The notes under the pieces were generated by a model. It made no database searches, had not been told where the DNA came from, and saw only the letters and a program-made list of their open reading frames with translations. A DNA stretch of 64,000 bases from Pedobacter zeae (GTDB taxonomy: Bacteria; Bacteroidota; Bacteroidia; Sphingobacteriales; Sphingobacteriaceae): positions 339,874 to 403,873 of the forward strand of contig NZ_JACIEF010000003.1 of the NCBI RefSeq assembly GCF_014196715.1, written 5' to 3'. This document shows, piece by piece, positions 51,627 to 61,158 of this stretch; position 1 is the stretch's first letter, and every line of letters begins with the position of its first letter. A program made the position numbers and the translations under genes.

Positions 51627-54600
51627 TTAATAAGCTAAATTCGGACTTAACCATCGCTCCACTTCTTCAATAGGCATGTTCTTCCTGATGGCGTAGTCTT
51701 CGATCTGATCTTTGGTAATTTTTCCCAATCCGAAATACCTCGAATCCGGGTGTGCGAAATAAAACCCGCTTACCGCAGCCGTTGGGTACATGGCATAACT
51801 TTCAGTTAAACGCAGGCCAATTTTATTTTCAGCATCGAGTAATTGAAATAAGGTTCCTTTTTCGGTATGCTCCGGGCAGGCCGGATAACCGGGTGCCGGG
51901 CGGATCCCCACATATTCTTCCTTGATCAGTTCCTGGTTAGTCAGGCTTTCATTCTGTGCATACCCCCAATATTCTTTACGTACACGTTCGTGCATGCGCT
52001 CGGCAAAAGCCTCTGCTAAACGATCGGCCAATGCTTTTGCCATGATGCTGTTATAATCATCGTAATTGGATTCGAATTCATTCACCAGCTCATCAATCCC
52101 AATACCTGCAGTTAAAGCAAAACCACCAAAATAATCCTGGATTCCGCTTTCTTTTGGTGCAATAAAATCAGATAAAGCGTAATAGGGCTGCCCATCTACT
52201 TTTTCGGCCTGCTGGCGGAGGGTGTGGATGGTTACCGGTCTTGGGTCCTGAGTCTCAAGTCCTGAGTCGCTGGACAAACTTCCGACTTCCAAAACAATAT
52301 CATCTCCAACCGAATTTGCTGGCCAGAAACCGATTACAGCCCTTGCGGTTAGCAGTTTTTCGTCGAGGATGCGTTTTAGCAAAACCTGTGCATCATCAAA
52401 AAGTTTCCTTGCTTCGTCGCCTACATTTTTATCGTCGAAAATTTTCGGATAACTTCCACGTAGCTCCCAGGTATGGAAAAACGGTGTCCAATCGATATAC
52501 GGAACCAATTCTTCTAAGGGATAATTATCAAACACCCTTGTGCCGGTAAATTCGGGAACAGGTAAGTTAGGTTGAAAATCAATCTTAAACTTATTATTCC
52601 GGGCCTCTTCCAACGTTTTAAACCGTTTATCTGATCGCTTATTTAAATGCGCTTCACGTGCCTTATCGTATTCAGCCCGGATGCCCGCAATATATTCATC
52701 CCTGGTATCGGGATTCATCAAAGTGCTGCAAACCGTAACACTCCTCGAAGCATCCAGTACATGGATAGCCGGGCCTGAATAATTTGGCGCCACCTTTACT
52801 GCAGCGTGGATCCTGGAGGTAGTTGCTCCACCTATGATCAATGGGATGGTAAAACCTTCGCGCTCCATTTCTTTGGCGAAGTGAACCATCTCATCCAATG
52901 ACGGCGTAATCAACCCGCTTAAACCAATAATATCGGCATTTATTTCTTTAGCCTTTTTGATGATATCCTGTGCAGGAACCATCACGCCCATATCTACAAT
53001 TTCAAAGTTGTTACAGGCCAGTACCACCCCTACAATGTTTTTACCGATATCGTGTACATCACCTTTCACTGTGGCCATCAATACCTTACCCGCTGAAGAA
53101 TTCTGATCCTGGTCGGGATTACTCAGTTTCTCCTGCTCAATATAAGGCAACAGATAAGCAACTGCTTTTTTCATTACCCTGGCCGATTTTACCACTTGTG
53201 GAAGGAACATTTTTCCGGCACCGAACAGATCGCCAACAATGTTCATTCCATCCATCAACGGCCCTTCGATAACCTGTATCGGACGGTCGTATTTTTGCCG
53301 TGCTTCTTCAACGTCATCATCCAGGTACTCAACAAGGCCTTTTACCAGTGAATGTGATAATCTTTCTTCAACCGTTCCCTTACGCCACTCCTCATCTTTA
53401 ACCACTTCTTTGCCTTTAGTTTTAACCGTATCGGCATATTCGACCAGGCGTTCAGTTGCATCTTCCCTGCGGTTTAAGAGTACGTCTTCTACCCTTTCCA
53501 ACAGTTCGGGCGGAATTTCCTGGTAAACCTCTAACATCCCTGCATTTACGATTCCCATATCTAAACCAGCCTTGATAGCGTGATAAAGAAAGGCCGAGTG
53601 CATGGCTTCGCGTACCACATTATTTCCCCTGAAAGAGAACGAAATGTTAGAAACTCCTCCGCTCACTTTAGCATGAGGCAGGTTTTCTTTGATCCAACGG
53701 GTTGCATTAATAAAATCAACCGCGTAATTATTGTGCTCTTCCAATCCGGTGGCCACCGTTAAAATATTCGGGTCGAAAATGATATCCTCTGCCGGGAAAC
53801 CGATTTCGTTTACCAGGATATCGTAACTGCGCTTGCAGATTTCTATCCTTCGTTCGTAATTATCTGCCTGCCCCTGTTCATCAAAAGCCATTACCACTAC
53901 TGCAGCCCCATACTGCATAATTTTACGGGCACTTTCGCGGAATTTATCTTCGCCTTCTTTTAGAGAAATGGAGTTTACGATGCCTTTTCCCTGCAGGCAT
54001 TTTAAGCCATTTTCGATCACTGACCATTTCGATGAATCGACCATAATCGGAAGTTTGGCAATATCCGGTTCGGAGGCAATCAGGTTCAGGAATTTGGTCA
54101 TGGCTGCTTCTGAATCCAACATCCCTTCATCCATGTTCACATCAATTACCTGAGCACCACCTTCAACCTGTTGCAGGGCAACGGCCAAAGCAGCTTCATA
54201 ATCGCCGCCCAGAATCAGTTTCGAGAATTTCGGAGATCCGGTAATATTGGTTCTTTCACCAATGTTTACAAAAATACTATCTGGGGTAATGGTTACAGGT
54301 TCCAATCCGCTTAAACGCATGTAAGGCTCAATAACCGGTACTTTCCGGGGTGCTGCTTTTCTTGCGTTTTTAGCAATACAACCAATGTGTTCGGGAGTAG
54401 TACCACAGCAGCCACCCACAATATTAACAAATCCCGAGGCAATAAAATCATCAACCAGGTGTGCGGTTTCGTGTGGTTGCTCATCGTAAGCACCAAATTC
54501 GTTTGGCAAACCGGCGTTAGGATAGGCTGATACATAACAGCCCGCTTTTGCAGCCAGTTCTTCAATATGCGGACGCATTTCTTTAGCGCCCAAAGCACAG

Positions 54601-55322
54601 TTAAAACCGATACTTAAAGGGTTGGCATGCCTTACAGAGTTTAAGAAAGCCTCAGCCGTTTGGCCCGAAAGCGTTCTTCCGGAGGCATCGGTAATGGTTC
54701 CCGAAATCATGATTTCGAGTTTACGGCCAATTACCTCCTCATATTTTTTAATGGCTACAATAGCCACTTTTGCATTTAAAGTATCAAAAATGGTTTCGAT
54801 CAATAAAACATCCGAGCCTCCATCAACCAGGCCTCGTACCTGCTCATAATAGGCTTCTTCCAGCTCATCAAAATAAACTGCCCTGAAACCGGGGTCGTTT
54901 ACATTCGGCGACATCGAAAGGGTACGGTTGGTTGGGCCAATGGCACCGGCAACAAAGCATTTACGATCGGGATTTGCCGCCATAAATTCTTCTGCAGCTT
55001 CTTTTGCCACGCGCGCGCCTTCAAAACTCAGCTCGTAAGAAAGGTCCTCCATCTGATAATCGGCCATGGAAATGCGCTGCGTACTGAAGGTATTGGTTTC
55101 GATAATATCGGCACCAGCCGCCAGGTACTCCAGGTGTATGGATTTTATAATATCCGGACGCGTGATGTTGAGCAAATCGTTATTGCCTTTTACATCACAG
55201 GGATGGTTTTTAAAGCGTTCTCCCCTAAAATCTTCTTCGGTTAATGTATAACGCTGAATCATGGTGCCCATAGCCCCATCAATCACCAAAATACGTTTCT
55301 CTAATTCTTCTCTTATGCTCAT
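51627..55322 (-). CDS. metH: Cobalamin-dependent methionine synthase
   Basis: A 1231-residue four-module enzyme. The homocysteine module (1-325) has [11 protein letters not shown] and zinc ligands in [10 protein letters not shown]. The pterin module (about 350-620) has [16 protein letters not shown] [13 protein letters not shown]. The B12 module (about 650-880) has [13 protein letters not shown], with the cobalt-ligand His. The activation domain (about 900-1231) has the RxxxGY motif in [12 protein letters not shown]. About residues 1011-1028, an extra 8 or so residues relative to E. coli MetH are encoded by a simple-word repeat. It is under a SAM-I riboswitch. Confidence 0.97.
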   Translation of the reverse strand: MSIREELEKRILVIDGAMGTMIQRYTLTEEDFRGERFKNHPCDVKGNNDLLNITRPDIIKSIHLEYLAAGADIIETNTFSTQRISMADYQMEDLSYELSFEGARVAKEAAEEFMAANPDRKCFVAGAIGPTNRTLSMSPNVNDPGFRAVYFDELEEAYYEQVRGLVDGGSDVLLIETIFDTLNAKVAIVAIKKYEEVIGRKLEIMISGTITDASGRTLSGQTAEAFLNSVRHANPLSIGFNCALGAKEMRPHIEELAAKAGCYVSAYPNAGLPNEFGAYDEQPHETAHLVDDFIASGFVNIVGGCCGTTPEHIGCIAKNARKAAPRKVPVIEPYMRLSGLEPVTITPDSIFVNIGERTNITGSPKFSKLILGGDYEAALAVALQQVEGGAQVIDVNMDEGMLDSEAAMTKFLNLIASEPDIAKLPIMVDSSKWSVIENGLKCLQGKGIVNSISLKEGEDKFRESARKIMQYGAAVVVMAFDEQGQADNYERRIEICKRSYDILVNEIGFPAEDIIFDPNILTVATGLEEHNNYAVDFINATRWIKENLPHAKVSGGVSNISFSFRGNNVVREAMHSAFLYHAIKAGLDMGIVNAGMLEVYQEIPPELLERVEDVLLNRREDATERLVEYADTVKTKGKEVVKDEEWRKGTVEERLSHSLVKGLVEYLDDDVEEARQKYDRPIQVIEGPLMDGMNIVGDLFGAGKMFLPQVVKSARVMKKAVAYLLPYIEQEKLSNPDQDQNSSAGKVLMATVKGDVHDIGKNIVGVVLACNNFEIVDMGVMVPAQDIIKKAKEINADIIGLSGLITPSLDEMVHFAKEMEREGFTIPLIIGGATTSRIHAAVKVAPNYSGPAIHVLDASRSVTVCSTLMNPDTRDEYIAGIRAEYDKAREAHLNKRSDKRFKTLEEARNNKFKIDFQPNLPVPEFTGTRVFDNYPLEELVPYIDWTPFFHTWELRGSYPKIFDDKNVGDEARKLFDDAQVLLKRILDEKLLTARAVIGFWPANSVGDDIVLEVGSLSSDSGLETQDPRPVTIHTLRQQAEKVDGQPYYALSDFIAPKESGIQDYFGGFALTAGIGIDELVNEFESNYDDYNSIMAKALADRLAEAFAERMHERVRKEYWGYAQNESLTNQELIKEEYVGIRPAPGYPACPEHTEKGTLFQLLDAENKIGLRLTESYAMYPTAAVSGFYFAHPDSRYFGLGKITKDQIEDYAIRKNMPIEEVERWLSPNLAY
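52238..52291. repeat. Simple-word repeat tract inside metH
   Basis: gtcctgagtc occurs at 52245-52254 and 52259-52268, followed by cttccgacttcc, in frame with metH. The encoded part reads [15 protein letters not shown] and lies near the start of the activation domain. Confidence 0.65.
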
Positions 55323-55324
55323 TC

Positions 55325-55470
55325 TTGTTGTTAGATATGAGAGATGAGAGGTTAGCTATAAGCTGTTAGGCATGAGATGGGCGATACGAGAATGGATAAA
55401 CACAATGTCCCAAATCTCAAATCTGTGGTCTCAAATCCACTACTTTAATCTATTGTCTCAAATCTCAAAA
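55325..55470. repeat. Simple-word inverted-repeat tract in the metH leader
   Basis: The left part has gatatgagagatgagagg and gcatgagatggg; the right part has cccaaatctcaaatct, ggtctcaaatcc and tgtctcaaatctcaaa. gagat and atctc words are complementary, so a long imperfect hairpin can form between the riboswitch and metH. The same words occur at 30395-30468. Confidence 0.65.
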
Positions 55471-55482
55471 AAAAGCTTATTT

Positions 55483-55516
55483 AAAAAGTTGGTACGTGAA
55501 TCGTAATCCTAAACTT
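55483..55516 (-). terminator. Possible weak terminator after the SAM riboswitch
   Basis: On the minus strand, stem aagtt(ta)gg(at)tacg / cgta-ccaactt with two bulges, loop attca, followed by five U. Its 5' arm overlaps the last three bases of riboswitch helix P1. Confidence 0.45.
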
Positions 55517-55616
55517 ATCTGTTTCCGCTATTTGCAGAATAGAATTTAGCACCTTGTAAGGTTACAGGTTGCTAAGACTTCGTTGGGTCTAATCCCTCCG
55601 TCTTTCTTAATAAGCA
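55512..55616 (-). promoter_or_regulatory. SAM-I (S-box) riboswitch upstream of metH
   Basis: Read on the minus strand: cttattaagaaagacggagg, gattagacccaacgaagtct, tagcaacctg, then aaggtgctaaattct, gcaaat, gcggaaacagataag. These are the conserved SAM-I core words (aaga, ggaggga, gcaaccu, ggugcuaauuc, gcaaaua, gauaag), with P1 cttatt (55609-55614) pairing gataag (55514-55519). It senses S-adenosylmethionine and should reduce metH and metF expression when SAM is high. The rest of the gap up to metH holds the repeat tract and a weak terminator. Confidence 0.92.
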
Positions 55617-55618
55617 TA

Positions 55619-55650
55619 CAAAAATGCAACAAAGCAACATCAATTCCAAA
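55619..55650 (-). promoter_or_regulatory. Promoter upstream of the SAM riboswitch
   Basis: On the minus strand TTTG (55650-55647), 20 nt, then CATTTTTG (55626-55619), one base off TAnnTTTG. The start of transcription would be about 55614, exactly the 5' end of the riboswitch. Confidence 0.6.
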
Positions 55651-55681
55651 AATTATCGCTTTGCAACCAAATAAAATTACA

Positions 55682-55707
55682 AAGGCCATGCAAAACTGCA
55701 CGGCCTT
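55682..55707 (-). terminator. Candidate terminator of the Bax-inhibitor-1 gene
   Basis: aaggccatgc (55682-55691) / gcacggcctt (55698-55707), one G-U pair in the minus-strand RNA, with a T-rich but interrupted tail. Confidence 0.55.
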
Positions 55708-55732
55708 AAGAATATTGTTTTGTATTTGAAGG

Positions 55733-56488
55733 TTATCTTCTGCTACCGAAAATACGCAATAGCGATAAGAACAAATTAATAAAAGTGATGTAAAGCGATA
55801 AAGCGCCTAAAATAGCGAGCTTTTTACCTTCATTTACAGCCAGAGTATTACCATTTTCGTCTAATCCCTGACCAATTCTTTTTAGTTCCTGTACTTTATA
55901 AGCAGTTAATGCAGTAAAAACAGCAACACCGATAAATCCCATAATGTAACTTAAAGTGGAGCTTCCTAAAAAGAAATTAATGAAACTAATGATGACTAAA
56001 CCAATTACTCCGGCAAATAATATTGGCCCAAACTTACTTAAATCTGTATCTGTGGTATATCCCATTACAGCCATCACAGCAAAAATTGCTGCTGCAGCAG
56101 CAAAACATATTACAACTGACGGCAAAGAATAAATTAACAAGATAAAGCTGAGCATTACCCCAGTTAATACCGAGTATAGCAAAAATACGCCTATTAATGC
56201 TTGATATGACATTCTTTGCATGCCAGCTCCTAATAGTAATACTAAGCCAAGCGGGGCGAATATGGCAATATAACCGAGCACGGTAAATCCACCTTTCCCT
56301 GTTTCAGGATTAGATGTTACAAGATAATTCATTACGGCTGGTGTACTTGCTATAAAATATGCTGCTCCGGTAGAGACTACCAATGCAACAAACATCCATA
56401 AAAATACATTCCCGAAAAAACGTTTAGATTCAGGTCTTGTCTGTACGAAAACACTGTTGTCCTGATATTGATAATTTTGTTGTTCCAT
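55733..56488 (-). CDS. Bax inhibitor-1 / YccA family membrane protein
   Basis: A 251-residue protein with about seven membrane helices from FFGNVFLWMFVALVVSTGAAYFIAS to LAILGALSLYITFINLFLSLLRIFGSRR, the last being the family's C-terminal signature. YccA modulates FtsH and BI-1 proteins are calcium-leak or stress proteins. Not in an obvious operon with metH; it has its own terminator candidate. Followed upstream by an acidic hypothetical gene. Confidence 0.92.
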   Translation of the reverse strand: MEQQNYQYQDNSVFVQTRPESKRFFGNVFLWMFVALVVSTGAAYFIASTPAVMNYLVTSNPETGKGGFTVLGYIAIFAPLGLVLLLGAGMQRMSYQALIGVFLLYSVLTGVMLSFILLIYSLPSVVICFAAAAAIFAVMAVMGYTTDTDLSKFGPILFAGVIGLVIISFINFFLGSSTLSYIMGFIGVAVFTALTAYKVQELKRIGQGLDENGNTLAVNEGKKLAILGALSLYITFINLFLSLLRIFGSRR

Positions 56489-56525
56489 TTTAAATTTGTG
56501 TATTTAACTATATAAAAATAATGGT

Positions 56526-57092
56526 TTAGCTCAGTCTTTTTGTCAGCAGTTCTTCAACTTTTTTGAAAAACTGCAGGGGTTTTAAGGTACGCCAAGGCAG
56601 ACTATCAAATGCCCCGCCAAAGTTAATATAATAATCGATGTTATTATCTCGAAATTCAGCGATAACGTGTTCCTGAAAGTTCACTCCAACAATCCAGCCA
56701 TCTTCCACTTCCTGAAACCATTCTTCATAATAACTGTCATCAGAGGCATGAAAATTCAGTACATTTTCACCGATCAGGATAAATTTATTGATTCCCTCAT
56801 CCATCATCAGTTCCAGAATATCGCGCTTCAGCAACATAATATCGTTGTTAATGGCATCGTTCCATTCGCCTATAAATTCTATAATGACATAACCGCGATC
56901 GTAATCGGCATATAACACTTTTATATAAAGCGTATTGGATCCAAACTCATCCCACTGCGGATGCAGTAAAAAATTATAAATCTGCTTATCGAAATAAAGT
57001 TCTGAATATTCGGTATTATAAAACGGCGAACGTTCGTCTTCAGCCGAAATATAATCATCTCTCCATTGGTAATAAGGCTCTATCTCGTGCAT
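56526..57092 (-). CDS. Conserved acidic hypothetical protein
   Basis: A 188-residue soluble, acidic and aromatic-rich protein. Segments such as YYQWRDDYISAEDERSPFYN, TLYIKVLYADYDRGYVIIEFIGEWNDAINN, and INKFILIGENVLNFHASDDSYYEEWFQEVEDGWIVGVNF alternate beta strand and helix. No membrane helix, signal or catalytic motif is visible, and I do not recognise the family. It lies between a BI-1 gene and murQ. Confidence 0.65.
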   Translation of the reverse strand: MHEIEPYYQWRDDYISAEDERSPFYNTEYSELYFDKQIYNFLLHPQWDEFGSNTLYIKVLYADYDRGYVIIEFIGEWNDAINNDIMLLKRDILELMMDEGINKFILIGENVLNFHASDDSYYEEWFQEVEDGWIVGVNFQEHVIAEFRDNNIDYYINFGGAFDSLPWRTLKPLQFFKKVEELLTKRLS

Positions 57093-57099
57093 ATATTTT

Positions 57100-57192
57100 A
57101 ATTATTGAATGAGTGAATTTTGGACGAGCGAACATATCATGGTGATTTCTACATCGCATCTCTCTTTCATTCAATCCTCTATCTTTCTCTAA
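57100..57192. repeat. Simple-word inverted repeat between murQ and the acidic hypothetical
   Basis: attgaatga at 57104-57112 is perfectly complementary to tcattcaat at 57167-57175, with further gagtga/ctctct words. Same class as the repeats in the nuo and thr operons. Confidence 0.65.
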
Positions 57193-57197
57193 ATTCC

Positions 57198-58001
57198 CTA
57201 GTGCCCCGCTTCTACTGCTTTTCTTACACTTCCGTAACGGCTTAGCAATGCAGCAGCTTCATCGTAGGCAATATTCAGTTCATTGGCCACCATTTGCGTG
57301 CCACGGTCTACCAGTTTATGATTGGTTAACTGCATATCGACCATTTTATTGCCAACCACGCGCCCCAGCTGAACCATCACCGTGGTGCTTAACATGTTTA
57401 GCACCATTTTCTGCGCCGTACCCGATTTCATTCGGGTAGAACCGGTAACAAACTCTGGTCCAACCACTACTTCAACCGGAAAATCAGATTCGGCAGCTAT
57501 CGGTCCACCGGTATTGCAAACAATGCAACCGGTTAAAATGCCATGCTTACGTGCCGTATTTAATCCGCCAACTACATATGGAGTAGTGCCTGATGCGGCC
57601 AGGCCTACCAGGCAATCTTTTTCATTGATCTTAAATTCCTGAAGATCTTTCCAGGCTTGTTCGGCATCATCTTCGGCAAATTCAACTGCTTTCCTGATGG
57701 CAGTATCTCCGCCGGCAATAATTCCTACAACCCAATCAAAAGGAACGCCATAAGTAGGCGGGCATTCCGAAGCATCGACTACACCTAAGCGACCACTGGT
57801 ACCGGCACCGATATAAAAAAGACGACCGCCTTTTTTCATTCGCTCGGCAACGGCAGATGTTAATTTTTCGATCTGCGGCAAAGATTTTTCGACAGCAAAT
57901 GCGACCGTTTTATCCTCGTTATTAATGCCCTGCAAAATTTCTAATACCGACATCTGATCAATATGATCATAGTTAGATTCTTGCTCGGTAACTCTATTCA
58001 T
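57198..58001 (-). CDS. murQ: N-acetylmuramic acid 6-phosphate etherase
   Basis: A 267-residue SIS-fold lyase-type etherase that cleaves the lactyl ether of MurNAc-6-phosphate to GlcNAc-6-phosphate during cell-wall recycling. Visible signatures are GRLFYIGAGTSGRLGVVDASECPPTYG, GLAASGTTPYVVGGLNTAR and GPEFVTGSTRMKSGTAQKMVLNMLSTT. No kinase or phosphotransferase partner is next to it. Confidence 0.95.
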   Translation of the reverse strand: MNRVTEQESNYDHIDQMSVLEILQGINNEDKTVAFAVEKSLPQIEKLTSAVAERMKKGGRLFYIGAGTSGRLGVVDASECPPTYGVPFDWVVGIIAGGDTAIRKAVEFAEDDAEQAWKDLQEFKINEKDCLVGLAASGTTPYVVGGLNTARKHGILTGCIVCNTGGPIAAESDFPVEVVVGPEFVTGSTRMKSGTAQKMVLNMLSTTVMVQLGRVVGNKMVDMQLTNHKLVDRGTQMVANELNIAYDEAAALLSRYGSVRKAVEAGH

Positions 58002-58172
58002 AAATTTAATTTTGATAAAATTCGGTAAATTCTTTCTAAAAATTGTCTTAAAAAAACAAAAATATCACTTACAGCAGCCAACTACACTCCCTGGGCAATA
58101 ATTTTTATTAAAATATTATAAACAAAAGACACTTAAATGCAATTATAAAATACATCAACCCGCTAATTTTCA

Positions 58173-58180
58173 TAAATTTG
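58173..58180 (+). promoter_or_regulatory. Candidate -7 element of the S41 peptidase gene
   Basis: TAAATTTG matches TAnnTTTG exactly, 11 nt before the ATG, so the leader would be only a few nt. No clear TTTG upstream. Confidence 0.5.
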
Positions 58181-58191
58181 CAACAACGCTG

Positions 58192-59799
58192 ATGAAAAAA
58201 AATACCCGTACCAATATACTGATCGCCGCAAGCTATTCTGTAATCTTAATAGCCGGGATGTTTTTGGGCATAAAATTCATTAAAGACCAAGGTTTTGGCG
58301 TTAAAAAAAGTCCTCAGCTGGCCATTAACAGTGACGAAAAATTAAACGAAATCTTACACATCATTAATGGCAATTACGTTGATGATATTAATACCGATTC
58401 GCTCCAAAACTTACCCATCGACAGTGTTTTACACCAGCTTGATCCGCATAGCGTTTATCTACCGCCAACTGATGCGCAGGATATGGCCGATAACCTGGAA
58501 GGAAACTTTGAGGGTGTAGGGATAGAATACTACATGCTTAACGATACCATGATGGTTACCAGTGTGGTAAAAGATGGGCCTGCTTACCAGGCTGGGATAA
58601 AACTTGGAGATAAAATTCTAAGTATTGATACCGCAACAGTAAGTGGCAGAAACCTGCCAAAAGACCAGTTAACAGGGCGTTTTAAAGGCAAAGCCGGAAC
58701 CGGGGTAAGTGTGGTGCTGTTGCACCCGGGTGCAGCACAGAGCAACCGCATTATGGTTACGCGCGGTAAAGTAAACATCAGTAGTATCGACGCTGCTTAC
58801 ATGATCAATAATGAAACGGGGTATGTGCGCATCAGTAAGTTTGGAGCCAATACCGATAACGATTTTTCTGTAGCAGCCAATAGCCTTAAAGCCAAGGGGA
58901 TGAAAAAGCTCATCCTCGATCTGCGCGATAATGGCGGGGGCTATTTTACCGCTGCAACAGGCCTGGCCGATCAGTTTTTACCGGAGAATAAGCTTATTGT
59001 TTATACACAAGGCAAACACGAACCGCGTACTGATTATTTTTCGACCGGGACCGGCGCTTTTCAAAATGGAAAACTGGCTGTTTTGATCAATGAAAATACC
59101 GCTTCTGCAAGCGAAATTGTAGCCGGTGCGATCCAGGACCTCGGCCGGGGAATAATTGTTGGCCGCCGTTCTTTCGGAAAAGGCTTGGTACAGGAACAAT
59201 TTGCCTTTGGCGACGGCTCGGCACTAAACCTGACCATTGCCCGCTATTATACGCCATCGGGCCGCAGTATTCAGAAATCTTATAAAAAAGGCTACGATGC
59301 CTATAAACATGAACTGGATGAACGTATGATGGACGGAGAGTTAACCGGCGACCGCACTTCATTCCAGGATTCCATAGAGAAAACGGAAGGTGTAAATATC
59401 CAGCCCGGTAAAAAGATTAAACCACTGGGCGGTATCCAGCCTGATATCTTTGTGAAGTTAGACACCAATGGCTATAATAAATTCTATAGCAATCTGGTGA
59501 GTAAAAAAGTACTTTCTGACTATGTTTTTAATGTATTGACAGCAAAATACAGTGCCAGTTTTGTAGAACAGAACATTAACATCTTCACCATAAACGATAA
59601 CGATTTTAAAGACTTTATTGGCTTTCTTCAGCGCAAAAATGTGCCGATAGACCGTTTTCAATTATATAACGCCAAAAATGTAATCTTAAATGATTTAAAA
59701 GCACTGCTGTGCAGGTATTATTTGGGCGATGTTGGTTATTATAAGGCAGCAAACCAAACCGACAATACCGTAAGACAGGCATTACTGAACCTGCAATAG
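58192..59799 (+). CDS. S41 family carboxyl-terminal processing peptidase
   Basis: A 535-residue peptidase. It has a signal-anchor helix (residues 8-28), an N-terminal helical part, a PDZ domain (about 100-190, GVGIEYYMLNDTMMVTSVVKDGPAYQAGIKLGDKILSID), and a CtpA-like S41 core with KLILDLRDNGGGYFTAA, the Ser in ENTASASEIVAGA and the Lys in RRSFGKGLVQEQ. The C-terminal 150 residues are an extra helical part. It cleaves C termini or processes envelope proteins. It stands alone. Confidence 0.92.
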   Translation: MKKNTRTNILIAASYSVILIAGMFLGIKFIKDQGFGVKKSPQLAINSDEKLNEILHIINGNYVDDINTDSLQNLPIDSVLHQLDPHSVYLPPTDAQDMADNLEGNFEGVGIEYYMLNDTMMVTSVVKDGPAYQAGIKLGDKILSIDTATVSGRNLPKDQLTGRFKGKAGTGVSVVLLHPGAAQSNRIMVTRGKVNISSIDAAYMINNETGYVRISKFGANTDNDFSVAANSLKAKGMKKLILDLRDNGGGYFTAATGLADQFLPENKLIVYTQGKHEPRTDYFSTGTGAFQNGKLAVLINENTASASEIVAGAIQDLGRGIIVGRRSFGKGLVQEQFAFGDGSALNLTIARYYTPSGRSIQKSYKKGYDAYKHELDERMMDGELTGDRTSFQDSIEKTEGVNIQPGKKIKPLGGIQPDIFVKLDTNGYNKFYSNLVSKKVLSDYVFNVLTAKYSASFVEQNINIFTINDNDFKDFIGFLQRKNVPIDRFQLYNAKNVILNDLKALLCRYYLGDVGYYKAANQTDNTVRQALLNLQ

Positions 59800-59924
59800 C
59801 CATATTTTATACTTTATCAGATTTAAATAAACCACCTAAAAAAGAATTAAATACTGAAAAAAATCATAAAATCAGCATAATATTCTTATTTAACCAAACA
59901 AACAAAAACTATATTCCGGATTGT

Positions 59925-59932
59925 TAACTTTG
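59925..59932 (+). promoter_or_regulatory. Candidate -7 element before histidine decarboxylase
   Basis: TAACTTTG matches TAnnTTTG exactly, 17 nt before the ATG. A TTTG at -33 is not visible. The leader would be about 13 nt. Confidence 0.5.
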
Positions 59933-59949
59933 CCTGTAAATCATATTTT

Positions 59950-61083
59950 ATGGAAACGAACAGGTTACAGGCAGAAGATCAGGAGGTTTTAGATCATTTG
60001 TTAGAAAAAGTTAAAGAGCAGACGGAATTGTTTCTTGGTTATCCCGTTTCGAAAGACTTCGATTATCAAAACCTGTATGATTTCTTCAAATACCCGATGA
60101 ACAACCTGGGCGATCCTTTTGTGGCTTCCACTTACGGCGTCGGATCCCGTGAGCTGGAAAAAGAAGTAGTGCAATTTTTTGCCGAACTATTTCGCGCACC
60201 CCAAAATAACTGGTGGGGTTATGTAACCAATGGCGGCTCGGAAGGTAATCTTTATGGCTTATACCTGGCGCGCGAACTGCATCCAAAAGCAATGGTTTAT
60301 TATTCGGAGGCTACCCATTACAGCGTACAAAAAAACCTGCATCTGCTTAATATGGGCAACATCGTAATCCGTACCCAGGAAAATGGCGAAATCGATTACG
60401 ATGACCTAGAATATACCATTAGGATGAACCGCCACATGCCGGTAATCATTATGGCCAATATTGGCACCACCATGACCGAAGCGCGCGATGATGTAGCCAG
60501 AATTAAAGCTATTTTAAAAAAACTGGCCATTCAACATTATTATATCCATGCCGATGCAGCACTTTCCGGTACCTACAGCGCATTAATTGAACCAAGACCG
60601 GCATTTGATTTTGAAGATGGTGCAGACAGTATTGCCATTAGCGGTCATAAGTTTTTCGGTTCGCCAATGCCTTGCGGAGTGGTGGTTGCTAAAAAATCGA
60701 ACCGCGACAGGATTGCCCGTTCGGTGGATTACATTGGCAGTGTTGATACCACCATTACCGGGTCGAGAAATGGCCACAGTCCGTTATTCTTATGGCATAC
60801 CATTAAACGTTTGGGGATAGCAGGTTTAAAAAGCAGGGCCATGCAGAGCTTAGCCACCGCAGCTTATACCGAAATGAAACTTAAGGAGATCGGTATTGCT
60901 GCCTGGCGAAATCAGGATGCCATTACTGTAAATTTCCCAACCCCATCTGCTACCATCTGTAAAAAATGGCAACTAGCTGCAGAACAGGGGCATTCGCACA
61001 TCATCTGCATGCCAAATGTAAGGCCATCGCATATCGACCTGTTGATTGCCGATCTCGAAGCTGAAATGGTGTTGCGGAATTAA
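59950..61083 (+). CDS. hdc: Histidine decarboxylase, PLP-dependent
   Basis: A 377-residue PLP-dependent decarboxylase of the group II histidine type, close to the Morganella enzyme in length and pattern. The PLP lysine is Lys234 in SGHKFFGSPMPCGVVVAKK, Asp202 in HADAALSG binds the ring nitrogen, and His123 in ATHYS stacks on PLP. Other shared blocks are WWGYVTNGGSEGN, NGEIDYDDL, IIMANIGTTMTEA and TTITGSRNGHSPLFLW. The product would be histamine. No antiporter is adjacent. Substrate assignment is by family resemblance and should be tested. Confidence 0.82.
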   Translation: METNRLQAEDQEVLDHLLEKVKEQTELFLGYPVSKDFDYQNLYDFFKYPMNNLGDPFVASTYGVGSRELEKEVVQFFAELFRAPQNNWWGYVTNGGSEGNLYGLYLARELHPKAMVYYSEATHYSVQKNLHLLNMGNIVIRTQENGEIDYDDLEYTIRMNRHMPVIIMANIGTTMTEARDDVARIKAILKKLAIQHYYIHADAALSGTYSALIEPRPAFDFEDGADSIAISGHKFFGSPMPCGVVVAKKSNRDRIARSVDYIGSVDTTITGSRNGHSPLFLWHTIKRLGIAGLKSRAMQSLATAAYTEMKLKEIGIAAWRNQDAITVNFPTPSATICKKWQLAAEQGHSHIICMPNVRPSHIDLLIADLEAEMVLRN

Positions 61084-61158
61084 TGCGGCACAAACATTTC
61101 AATAACCCCAGGTGTTTAATCGGATACGAAATTAGTATTTACGCACGAAAAGGTCTAG

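Noticed and set aside
54311..54598. A 95-codon minus-strand frame inside metH
   Set aside because: Alternative frame of metH on the same strand; no start context or motif.
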